From the NCBI GenBank assembly GCA_002737725.1, contig NSIP01000012.1, positions 1 to 64,000 of the forward strand: a DNA stretch of 64,000 bases, read 5' to 3'. Under the pieces are notes generated by a model. The model did no database searches, was not told the DNA's origin, and saw only the letters and a program-made list of their open reading frames with translations. The DNA comes from Rhodospirillaceae bacterium. GTDB taxonomy: Bacteria; Pseudomonadota; Alphaproteobacteria; Rhodospirillales; Rhodospirillaceae. A program made the translations under genes and the position numbers. Positions 34,433 to 41,939 of this stretch are shown here, one piece after another; position 1 is the first letter of the stretch; every line of letters starts with the position of its first letter.

Positions 34433-35131
34433 ATGATTTCAGTTCTCTTGCTCGCACTCGCCGTAATTGATGCGGCATTATTGGTTTGGTCGGCGCGCGC
34501 GTGGCTGAAGGTTCGCAAGAACAGCGCACTTCTGCTGCAAGTGATCTTGCTGTTGTTGTTGTGGTTCGATGTCATGACAGTGGCCATCGGTGGTTGGCTC
34601 GGTGACGGAGCGCTTCTGCAACTCATGAGCCGTATACGTTATACTTGGTTTTACCTGACGATGCCACTGCTGCTCATTGCCGTGGGCGCCTTAGCACGCC
34701 AAGCCGACTTTGCGTGGGCTAAGCCAAAGTGGGTGATCGGCCTGATATGTGTGATTGCGAGTGCCTTCATCGTTTCTGACGTGCCGCGCATGTTAACGGC
34801 TGAGTTCCAAGTGGCTTGTTATGCCGACACGCTGCGCTATGTTGGCCGCGTGGCCATCGGCGAGGCATGCCGCGGGGGTGTGGAAGGTGCTGGCGGCTGG
34901 TTCACGTCGTTCTCCATTCCAATCGTTTTTCTATCTGTCACATTGATGGGGGTCCTATTGTGGGTACGCCGTGGGTGGCCATGGCTGGCGATCAGCGCGC
35001 TGTTGTTTATGGCCTCGACGGCCATTCCAGCCGCGCTTGTTGGTCCATTTTTGACCTATCCGCTCGATACCCTCATGACGGCTGCTTTTGTGTTCACGGC
35101 TCTCAAGTTTAAGCCGCGTACAGGCACCTAA
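34433..35131 (+). CDS. seven-helix membrane protein of unknown function, paralogue 2
   Basis: The product has 232 residues, 27 bases after its paralogue, with TGGAGG upstream of ATG 34433. It shares with paralogue 1 the motifs LWFD (43-46), AIGGWLGDG, GALAR (85-89), AKPKWV, SDVPR, and QVACYADTLR followed by GEAC. C129 and C146 have the same 17-residue spacing. Seven hydrophobic segments occur at matching positions. The two differ most in the loop after the second cysteine and at the C-terminus. Function is unknown. An extracytoplasmic disulfide in the 4-5 loop is an inference from the conserved cysteines. Confidence 0.8.
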   Translation: MISVLLLALAVIDAALLVWSARAWLKVRKNSALLLQVILLLLLWFDVMTVAIGGWLGDGALLQLMSRIRYTWFYLTMPLLLIAVGALARQADFAWAKPKWVIGLICVIASAFIVSDVPRMLTAEFQVACYADTLRYVGRVAIGEACRGGVEGAGGWFTSFSIPIVFLSVTLMGVLLWVRRGWPWLAISALLFMASTAIPAALVGPFLTYPLDTLMTAAFVFTALKFKPRTGT

Positions 35132-35258
35132 AACCTTATATTTTCTAACGATTCCCCGGGGTACTCCCGGGCCTGTCCACGGGCTATAAGCTGCTCTGGC
35201 AGATTCGGGCGGCTGACATTATCTCAGGCGCTTGATCGTGTTCAGATGCAGGTCCCGT

Positions 35259-36683
35259 ATGAGCTTGTTTAGCAGTCTTCGTTCTGTCGCGCTGGCCGTT
35301 GCCGCCGCTGTCGTTCCCGTCGGCGTAATATCACAAGAAGCCGTGGTGCCGAAATCGCGCGAGCAGGTCACGTTGACGTTTGCGCCGGTGGTGAAGCGGG
35401 CCAGCCCCGCAGTCGTCAATATTTTTACCAAGCGCGTAGTCCGCACGCAGGCTTCGCCGTTCATGAACGATCCCTTTTTCCGCCAGTTCTTTGGCGATCA
35501 GTTCGAACGGCAATTTGGCGGCTCCACCAAAGAACGGATTGAGAACTCGCTTGGCTCAGGCGTGATTGTCCGTGGCAATGGAATCGTGCTGACAAACAAC
35601 CACGTGATTACCGGCGCTGATCAAATCAGTGTCGTGCTGTCGGATCGCCGAGAGTTCGAAGCCACCGTCATTGGCAAGGACGAACGCACCGATCTGGCTG
35701 TCTTACGCATGAAACTGAGTAACGAAACACTGCCAGCGCTGGAACTTGCCAATTCCGATGTGATCGAGGTTGGCGATATGGTGCTGGCCATTGGCAACCC
35801 CTTCGGCGTCGGGCAAACGGTTACATCTGGCATCGTCTCGGCGCTAGCGCGCACAAATGTTGGCGTGTCCGATGTCCAGTCGTTCATTCAAACCGACGCG
35901 GCGATTAACCCCGGGAATTCTGGTGGTGCGCTGATCACATCTGATGGGCGCCTCATCGGGATTAATACCGCCATCTTCTCGCAAAGTGGCGGCAGCATCG
36001 GTATCGGTTTCGCCATCCCAGCTAATCTGGCGCGCAACGTTGTCAGCTCAATCTTATCAGAAGGCCGTGTCGTGCGCCCGTGGTTGGGTGTCGGCAGCCA
36101 AACCGTCGATAAGGATTTGACCAAAGCACTTAGCCTACAAAAACCAGGCGGCATTTTGATCAAACGCGTCTCTCCCGCCAGCCCTGCCGCACGGGCAGGG
36201 CTGAAGGTCGGCGATGTTCTCTTAACCCTCAACGACAAGGAAGTTGTTGACCAAGAAGAGTTTCGTTACTTGCTGGCGGTGATTCCCATTGGTGAGACAG
36301 CCAGCGTTGTGTTGAATCGCTCTGGCGAGGAAAAGCGATTATCAATAAAAATAGATGCGGCTCCTGATGTTCCAGCGCGACAGAAAACAACGCTCGCAGG
36401 TCGACAACCCTTTTCAGGCGCAGCAGTCGCCAACCTTAATCCCGCCTTGGCCGATGATTTGCGCATGGATTACGTCGAGCCGACCGTGATCGTGCTAGAG
36501 GTCGGGAACAATTCGATTGCTGCGCGCGTAGGCGTGCAGGCTGGCGACCGAATTGTTGAACTGAACAGTGTGGCCATTGAGTCGGTCGAGACGCTGATGC
36601 GCGAGATCCAAAAGCCTGCTACCTCGTGGGCGCTGGCACTAAATCGAAATGGGCAGATTCTGAAAACCACGGTGGGGGAATAA
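35259..36683 (+). CDS. Do/HtrA-family periplasmic serine protease
   Basis: From ATG 35259 the product has 474 residues (a TTG at 35232 is in frame but has no better signal). A signal peptide (about 1-25) precedes a trypsin-like domain with the triad H115 (TNNHVITGAD), D145 (ERTDLAVLRM) and S221 (NPGNSGGAL). Two PDZ domains follow (about 265-350, GVGSQTVDKDL onward, and 375-470). The family degrades or refolds damaged envelope proteins. It is six bases upstream of rarA, but the two are not known to act together. A CCCGGG/CCCGGG inverted repeat lies upstream at 35155-35171. DegP, DegQ and MucD cannot be told apart by eye. Confidence 0.93.
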   Translation: MSLFSSLRSVALAVAAAVVPVGVISQEAVVPKSREQVTLTFAPVVKRASPAVVNIFTKRVVRTQASPFMNDPFFRQFFGDQFERQFGGSTKERIENSLGSGVIVRGNGIVLTNNHVITGADQISVVLSDRREFEATVIGKDERTDLAVLRMKLSNETLPALELANSDVIEVGDMVLAIGNPFGVGQTVTSGIVSALARTNVGVSDVQSFIQTDAAINPGNSGGALITSDGRLIGINTAIFSQSGGSIGIGFAIPANLARNVVSSILSEGRVVRPWLGVGSQTVDKDLTKALSLQKPGGILIKRVSPASPAARAGLKVGDVLLTLNDKEVVDQEEFRYLLAVIPIGETASVVLNRSGEEKRLSIKIDAAPDVPARQKTTLAGRQPFSGAAVANLNPALADDLRMDYVEPTVIVLEVGNNSIAARVGVQAGDRIVELNSVAIESVETLMREIQKPATSWALALNRNGQILKTTVGE

Positions 36684-36689
36684 TCTCGC

Positions 36690-38033
36690 GTGGCCGATCT
36701 TTTCGCCGAGTTTGAGCCGCCGGCTGCGTCTGTGCCCGATGCGTCGCGCCCGCTGCCTGACCGCCTAAGGCCCAAGACTCTGGCCGATGTGGTGGGGCAG
36801 GATCATCTGCTGGGCCTGGAGGCTCCGCTGGGGCGGATGCTGGCCGCCAAGCGTATTCCATCCATGGTGCTGTGGGGCCCGCCCGGGTGTGGCAAAACTA
36901 CCATCGCGAAGTTGCTCGCCCAAGATACCAACTTGTTTTTCCAGCCGCTCTCGGCTGTGTTCTCGGGCGTGGCAGATTTGCGCAAAGCATTCGATGCGGC
37001 AGCACAGCGTCGCCACAAGGGCCAAGCCACTCTGCTTTTTGTCGACGAAATCCATCGCTTTAATCGATCCCAGCAGGATGGCTTTCTGCCCTTTGTTGAA
37101 GACGGCACCGTGATATTGGTGGGGGCCACAACCGAAAATCCTTCGTTTGAATTGAATGCCGCCTTACTCTCACGCTGCCAAGTGTTCGTCTTACGACGCT
37201 TAGTTGATGCGGCGCTGGAGTTGTTGCTGGTCCGCGCTGAGGCCGCCGCTGGGCACAAGCTGCCACTTACTGAGTCTGCGCGCGCTGCGTTGCGCGCCAT
37301 GGCTGATGGTGATGGGCGGCACATGCTAACGCTGGCCGATGATGTGTTCTCGCTTTCGCCGTTACCCACGAAGCCGCTCGATACCGCCGACCTTCCGGGT
37401 GTCGTGCAGCGTCGTGCGCCGGTCTACGACAAAGATCGCGAGGAACACTACAACCTGATCAGTGCGGTTCATAAATCGTTACGCGGATCAGACCCCGATG
37501 CCGCTCTGTATTGGGTCAGCCGCATGATGGATGCGGGCGAGGATCCCACCTACATCCTGCGCCGCCTCACCCGATTTGCGGTCGAGGATATCGGCATGGC
37601 CGACCCCCAAGCCCTGCAAACCGCCATCGCAACCTGGGAGACCTACGACCGCCTGGGCTCACCCGAGGGCGATTTGGCCATTGCGATGCTAGTGATCTAT
37701 CTCGGCACGGCGCCAAAATCCAATGCCACCTACGAGGCCCACAAAACCGCGCTTCAAACCGCGCGTGAAACTGGCTCGCTGATGCCGCCCAAGCACATTC
37801 TCAATGCACCGACGCGGTTAATGAAAGACATCGGCTACGGCAAGGGGTATGCGTACGACCACGCCACCGAGGACGCTTTTTCGGGACAGCATTACTTCCC
37901 GGATAATATGCCTCGGCGCGAGTTTTATCAGCCGCCAGAACGCGGCTTCGAACGCGAGATTAAGAAGCGCCTGGAATATTGGTCCAAACTCAGGAGCCAA
38001 AAACAGGCCAAACCGGGCGAGGCTGAATCGTGA
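36690..38033 (+). CDS. rarA: replication-associated recombination AAA+ ATPase RarA (MgsA)
   Basis: The product has 447 residues with a GTG start at 36690. Walker A GPPGCGKT is at 63-70 and Walker B FVDEIHRF at 117-124; the sensor region reads GATTENPSFELN. The C-terminal half carries the MgsA/RarA tetramerisation region (PPKHILNAPTRLMKDIGYGKGY). The protein acts at stalled replication forks and resembles clamp-loader subunits. The TGA stop overlaps the GTG of the next gene. Confidence 0.95.
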   Translation: MADLFAEFEPPAASVPDASRPLPDRLRPKTLADVVGQDHLLGLEAPLGRMLAAKRIPSMVLWGPPGCGKTTIAKLLAQDTNLFFQPLSAVFSGVADLRKAFDAAAQRRHKGQATLLFVDEIHRFNRSQQDGFLPFVEDGTVILVGATTENPSFELNAALLSRCQVFVLRRLVDAALELLLVRAEAAAGHKLPLTESARAALRAMADGDGRHMLTLADDVFSLSPLPTKPLDTADLPGVVQRRAPVYDKDREEHYNLISAVHKSLRGSDPDAALYWVSRMMDAGEDPTYILRRLTRFAVEDIGMADPQALQTAIATWETYDRLGSPEGDLAIAMLVIYLGTAPKSNATYEAHKTALQTARETGSLMPPKHILNAPTRLMKDIGYGKGYAYDHATEDAFSGQHYFPDNMPRREFYQPPERGFEREIKKRLEYWSKLRSQKQAKPGEAES

Positions 38034-39013
38034 GCGGCGTACACCAAACTATTGTCGGCAAGGACGAAGCCGAGCAACGCCTTGATCGCTGGTTCAAGCG
38101 ACGTTATCCGACGCTGACCCATGGTCGGTTGGAAAAGCTTTTGCGAACGGGTCAAATCCGCGTCGATGGTGCGCGCGCGAAAGCCAACACGCGCCTTGAA
38201 GTTGGGCAGACAATCCGTATTCCGCCACTGGGCGATGCCGCAGCCAAAAAGAAGGCCGACGCTATGGGTAACGTCTCGGATAAAGACGCGGCCATGATTC
38301 GTTCTATCGTGATCTACAAAGACTCTGACATGCTGGCCATCAACAAGCCTGCAGGCTTGGCCGTTCAGGGTGGCACCAAAACCACGCGCCATGTGGATGG
38401 GATGCTCGATGCCTTAGCCTTTGACGCCCCCGAGCGGCCGCGGCTAGTTCATCGTCTCGACCGCGACACATCTGGCGTGATGCTTCTGGCGCGAACTGTC
38501 AAAGCGGCCACTCGCCTTGGGAAAGCGTTTCAAGAGGGCGATATGAAGAAGGTCTACTGGGCCTTGGTGCATGGTCGTCCACACTTTCCCATGGGTACCA
38601 TCGACGCGGCGCTGGCCAAAGGTGGTGACGTTGGCTTTGAGCGCATGGAATGGAACGACGACGACGGGCAAGACGCTGTGACCGATTATATGACCGTCAC
38701 CCATGCCGCCGATAAATTTACCTGGCTCGCGTTAATGCCGCGTACAGGGCGCACCCATCAAATTCGCGCGCACTGCGCGATTATGAAAACACCCATTATT
38801 GGCGATATTAAATACGGCGCACCCAAGTTGTACGACGAAGGCGAGTTGAAGGGGCTGACCCAACAGCTTTGTCTGCACGCGCGCTCGCTCACCGTCACTT
38901 TGCCCAATCGCAAACAGGCCATTATTACCGCGCCGCTTCCGCCGCATATGGCCGCGCTCTTTAAAGCCTTGGGTTTTGACGAGCGTGAGGGCGATGAGAT
39001 GGATGCAGGCTGA
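38030..39013 (+). CDS. RluC/RluD-family 23S rRNA pseudouridine synthase
   Basis: The product has 327 residues, GTG start overlapping the rarA stop. An S4 RNA-binding domain (about 14-70) precedes the catalytic domain. The motif HRLDRDTSG (141-149) holds the catalytic D144; GRTHQIRAH is the second family motif. The enzyme isomerises uridines in 23S rRNA. The S4 domain plus length points to RluC more than RluA, but the exact site cannot be read from sequence. Confidence 0.9.
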   Translation: MSGVHQTIVGKDEAEQRLDRWFKRRYPTLTHGRLEKLLRTGQIRVDGARAKANTRLEVGQTIRIPPLGDAAAKKKADAMGNVSDKDAAMIRSIVIYKDSDMLAINKPAGLAVQGGTKTTRHVDGMLDALAFDAPERPRLVHRLDRDTSGVMLLARTVKAATRLGKAFQEGDMKKVYWALVHGRPHFPMGTIDAALAKGGDVGFERMEWNDDDGQDAVTDYMTVTHAADKFTWLALMPRTGRTHQIRAHCAIMKTPIIGDIKYGAPKLYDEGELKGLTQQLCLHARSLTVTLPNRKQAIITAPLPPHMAALFKALGFDEREGDEMDAG

Positions 39014-39015
39014 TC

Positions 39016-39708
39016 ATGGCCGAGTCGACATCTCCTGTGCGGCTTGTGGTGTTCGATCTGGACGGCACCATTGTCGACAGCTTGGCTCATATCGCACGGG
39101 CTATTGTGCAAGCCTCTGAGGTTGTTGGAATTTCGCCACCCGCCGACCACGCTATTCCCAGAGTCATCGGACTGTCATTGGAGGTGGCCATCGCCACGCT
39201 GTTTCCTGGTCACGGTTCAGAAGTTCACGTGGAAATCGACCGTGTTTATCGAAAAATCTTCGCCGAATGGCGCGCCAAACCTGGCCACGTCGAGCCCCTC
39301 TTCGTAGGCAGCGTTGAGGCCATCGACGCACTGGAGGGCGCGGGCTTTATCTTGGGCATCGCCACTGGCAAAGCCCGCCGCGGAGTCGACTTTCTACTCG
39401 ACCACCATCGCCTTGGCGGCCGTTTTGTCACAATCCAAACCCCCGATATCGCTCCCGGTAAACCCGATCCGGTGATGCTCTATCAAGCGATGAGCGCCGC
39501 CGGCGCTGTGCCGGATAACACAGTGATGATCGGCGATACGGTTTACGATATCGGGATGGCGCGTGCTGCCGGAACTAAGGCGCTGGGCGTCAGTTGGGGC
39601 AACCACCAGGCTGACGAATTACGGCAAAGCGGGGCTCATATGGTTGTTGATCGTATGGACCAAGTCTTGCAGGCTGTGCACGATTTGACCCGCTCATCTA
39701 ATGCTTAA
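39016..39708 (+). CDS. HAD-family phosphatase, phosphoglycolate phosphatase-like
   Basis: The product has 230 residues. Motif I FDLDGTIVDS has the nucleophile D14 and acid/base D16. Motif II lies at GIATGKAR, and the K and DD region at PGKPDPVM and GDTVYDIGMARAAG. A helical cap is inserted after motif I. Family members hydrolyse small phosphate esters such as phosphoglycolate. It lies two bases after the pseudouridine synthase, an arrangement often seen in alphaproteobacteria. The substrate is not certain. Confidence 0.85.
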   Translation: MAESTSPVRLVVFDLDGTIVDSLAHIARAIVQASEVVGISPPADHAIPRVIGLSLEVAIATLFPGHGSEVHVEIDRVYRKIFAEWRAKPGHVEPLFVGSVEAIDALEGAGFILGIATGKARRGVDFLLDHHRLGGRFVTIQTPDIAPGKPDPVMLYQAMSAAGAVPDNTVMIGDTVYDIGMARAAGTKALGVSWGNHQADELRQSGAHMVVDRMDQVLQAVHDLTRSSNA

Positions 39709-39725
39709 GCCCGTCGAGGTCTGTT

Positions 39726-40268
39726 ATGAAAGCCATGAAAATTACTGCCAGTGTCATTGCCCTGCTAGTCATTAGCATTGCGGGCTTTTTGTTGACTTTC
39801 GATGTCAGTCAATACAAAGGCCCGATTCAAGAGCAGGCTAAAGCAGCGACGGGCCGCGAGGTCAAAATCGGCGATATCAAATTATCAATCTTACTCAACC
39901 CCGGCATTGCTAATACCGACAAAGGGTTGGTGTTGGTCACCGATAAAATGGAAGTGGTCTCTACTGGCAAAATCGATTTGGCCCAAGAACAGATCGACCT
40001 TGCCATGCGTCCCAAAGCAACTTCGGGCATCAGCGTTGGTCTGGGCAATCTGACCCAAAGCCTGAAGCTTGCGGGGCCGTTGTCCAATCTGGGTGTCAAA
40101 GTCGATGCCAAGGGCGCGGTGAAGGCGTTGGGCACCTTGGGTGCTGCCTTTGCCACCGGTGGGGCATCGCTGTTAGCGCAAGGGGCGGCTGAGAAAGTCG
40201 ACGCCGGTGGCGATCCCTGCGTGGCCGCGCGGACCTGGCATCAAAAAAGTAGCGTTCACATTCGATGA
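39726..40268 (+). CDS. short AsmA-like protein apparently lacking the central domain
   Basis: The product has 180 residues. Residues 1-26 are a membrane anchor. Residues 27-60 resemble the AsmA N-terminus (a fibre-like start with ATGREVKIGDIKLS), and residues 68-165 resemble the AsmA C-terminal domain (TGKIDLAQEQIDLAMRP, LKLAGPLSNLGVKVDAKG). AsmA proteins usually run 600 residues or more; here the two ends meet near LLNPGIANTDKG, so about 400 or more residues are absent while the frame stays open. It could be a functional mini-form or the product of an in-frame deletion. It sits 17 bases after the HAD gene and overlaps the ATP12 start by ATGA. Confidence 0.65.
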   Translation: MKAMKITASVIALLVISIAGFLLTFDVSQYKGPIQEQAKAATGREVKIGDIKLSILLNPGIANTDKGLVLVTDKMEVVSTGKIDLAQEQIDLAMRPKATSGISVGLGNLTQSLKLAGPLSNLGVKVDAKGAVKALGTLGAAFATGGASLLAQGAAEKVDAGGDPCVAARTWHQKSSVHIR

Positions 40269-41017
40269 CTCAAGTCGACACCTCAAAGCTCGCTGTGCGC
40301 GAGCCGCCAAGGCCCAAGCCCAAACGCGTTTATAAAATGGTCAACGTTGCCGCCTACGGCGAGGCGTGGCGCGTGCTGCTAGACGGCAAGGCCGTATCGA
40401 CGCCCATGCGCAAGCCGCTGGTGACGCCGATCAAGCCGCTGGCCGAAGGGATTGGCGCTGAGTGGGATGCACAGAAAGTTCACGTCGACCCCGAGACTAT
40501 GCCGCTGACGCGCTTGCTCTCGACGGCTATCGACAAGATCGCCCCCGAACGCTCGATGATGATTGCTGAACTGATAAAATACGCCGACACCGATTTATTG
40601 TGCTACCGCGCATCGCACCCGGCTGATCTGAAGCTACGCCAAGATGAGCTCTGGCAGCCGGTTCTTGATTGGCTGGCTGCGAAAACGGGGGCATCGTTAG
40701 AGGTGGTGCGCGGCATTATACCCACGGAACAAGCCTCTGAGTCTGTGGCGGCGTTGGAACGCGCCATCGCATCTCTCAACGACCTTGAGCTGACAGCCTT
40801 TCAAGCGAGTGCCGCGTCGACGTCATCCTTGGCGTTGTCGCTTGCGTTTGTGCATCGGCGGTTATCGGCCGCTGAAGTTTTCGCCGCCGCACAATTAGAC
40901 GAGACCTATCAGATAGAAAAATGGGGCGATGATGAATTGGCTGCCCAACGCCGCGATAATATTGCTGCTGATCTGAACGGAATTGGCCAGTTTTTAGATT
41001 TAACAGTGCAGCGCTAA
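40265..41017 (+). CDS. ATP12-family F1-ATPase assembly chaperone
   Basis: The product has 250 residues. The family binds the alpha subunit of F1-ATPase and prevents its aggregation during assembly; it is found in mitochondria and alphaproteobacteria. The visible signatures are WRVLLDGKAVSTPMRKPL, AEWDAQ and DLLCYRASHP near 110-120, and EKWGDDELAAQRR near the C-terminus. ATG 40265 overlaps the previous stop. The gene is consistent with the alphaproteobacterial assignment of the window. Confidence 0.92.
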   Translation: MTQVDTSKLAVREPPRPKPKRVYKMVNVAAYGEAWRVLLDGKAVSTPMRKPLVTPIKPLAEGIGAEWDAQKVHVDPETMPLTRLLSTAIDKIAPERSMMIAELIKYADTDLLCYRASHPADLKLRQDELWQPVLDWLAAKTGASLEVVRGIIPTEQASESVAALERAIASLNDLELTAFQASAASTSSLALSLAFVHRRLSAAEVFAAAQLDETYQIEKWGDDELAAQRRDNIAADLNGIGQFLDLTVQR

Positions 41018-41245
41018 TTAACGCCCGCCGCTGGCCGAGGATGCGGTTCTGGCGCTGCGGGAGCTGCCGCTGGCCTTGGGCAAACTTTTCGCCTTCACGG
41101 GCTTTTTTCAGCAACCAGCTCTTTTTGCGCGGACATGTGTATTCTTCCCAAACTAGGCCATTTTCTGTGGCCTTCGCATATGCGCTCAAATATTGTGCAG
41201 TGCATAAGCCGGCGGGTAGGGGCTGCCTAGCGCAGTACCGCGCGA

Positions 41246-41839
41246 TTAGGTGTTGGTTTCACCAGGCGGCGGAATCTGGTGCTTCATGATGATGGGCACC
41301 AGGGCAAAGCTAAAGATCAGGGTCAACGGCATGATGCCAAAGACCTTAAAACTGACCCAGGTGTCGGTGGGGAAATTGCGCCAGGCAATTTCATTCAAAA
41401 TGGCCAGCAGGACAAAGAACCCGATCCAGGCCCGCGTGAGCAAAAGCCAGCCGCGGTCGGTCATCTGAATCGCGGCTTCCAGAACGATCTTGATGAACAA
41501 GCGCTTCATGGCCAGCCCAAACAGCAAAATGCCCGCGAAAGCTAAATTGACGATGGTTGGTTTGATTTTGATGAACAGGTCATCTTGCAAGTAAATCGTC
41601 AGGCCGCCGAAGAACAACACAAAAACCCCGCCCACCAGCGGCATCATCGGGATGGTACGTACCATTACGTACGACACGCTCAGTGCAGCGATGGTGGCAA
41701 CCATAAAGGCAATGGTGGCCGGAAAAATCCCGAAGCGCGAATTGCCAAAAAAGAACACCAATAACGGGCCCATTTCCAGCGCCATCTTCAGCCACTGGTT
41801 CATGGGTTTTTTGGCAGGCGCTGGGGCAGTTTCAGACAT
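41246..41839 (-). CDS. yciB: inner-membrane septation protein YciB/IspZ
   Basis: The product has 197 residues with five or six hydrophobic helices. ALEMGPLLVFFFGN is the characteristic first helix, and TDTWVSFKVFGIMPLTLIF the characteristic last part. The family affects cell-envelope integrity and septation; its biochemical role is not settled. It converges on the ATP12 gene across 228 bases with no convincing gene. Confidence 0.92.
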   Translation of the reverse strand: MSETAPAPAKKPMNQWLKMALEMGPLLVFFFGNSRFGIFPATIAFMVATIAALSVSYVMVRTIPMMPLVGGVFVLFFGGLTIYLQDDLFIKIKPTIVNLAFAGILLFGLAMKRLFIKIVLEAAIQMTDRGWLLLTRAWIGFFVLLAILNEIAWRNFPTDTWVSFKVFGIMPLTLIFSFALVPIIMKHQIPPPGETNT

Positions 41840-41892
41840 GCCTTTATATACACGTGGGTGCCGCGCGGATCAAAGCCGATTGCGCAAAAGAA

Positions 41893-41918
41893 AAGGGCCG
41901 GGGGTTAACCCGGCCCTT
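41893..41918 (-). terminator. intrinsic terminator of the TonB receptor gene
   Basis: AAGGGCCGGG (41893-41902) pairs perfectly with CCCGGCCCTT (41909-41918). On the minus strand it is followed by TTTTCTTTTG, a proper U run, 22 bases after the receptor stop. Confidence 0.85.
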
Positions 41919-41939
41919 AGTCTCATCGCAACGCGGCGA

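Noticed and set aside
40776-41189. Minus-strand ORF overlapping the 3' half of the ATP12 gene and the gap to yciB
   Set aside because: Part in the gap reads as Lys/Gln/Arg-rich sequence and looked possibly real, but two thirds is antisense to ATP12 and no domain was recognised. The remaining 228-base gap has no credible gene.
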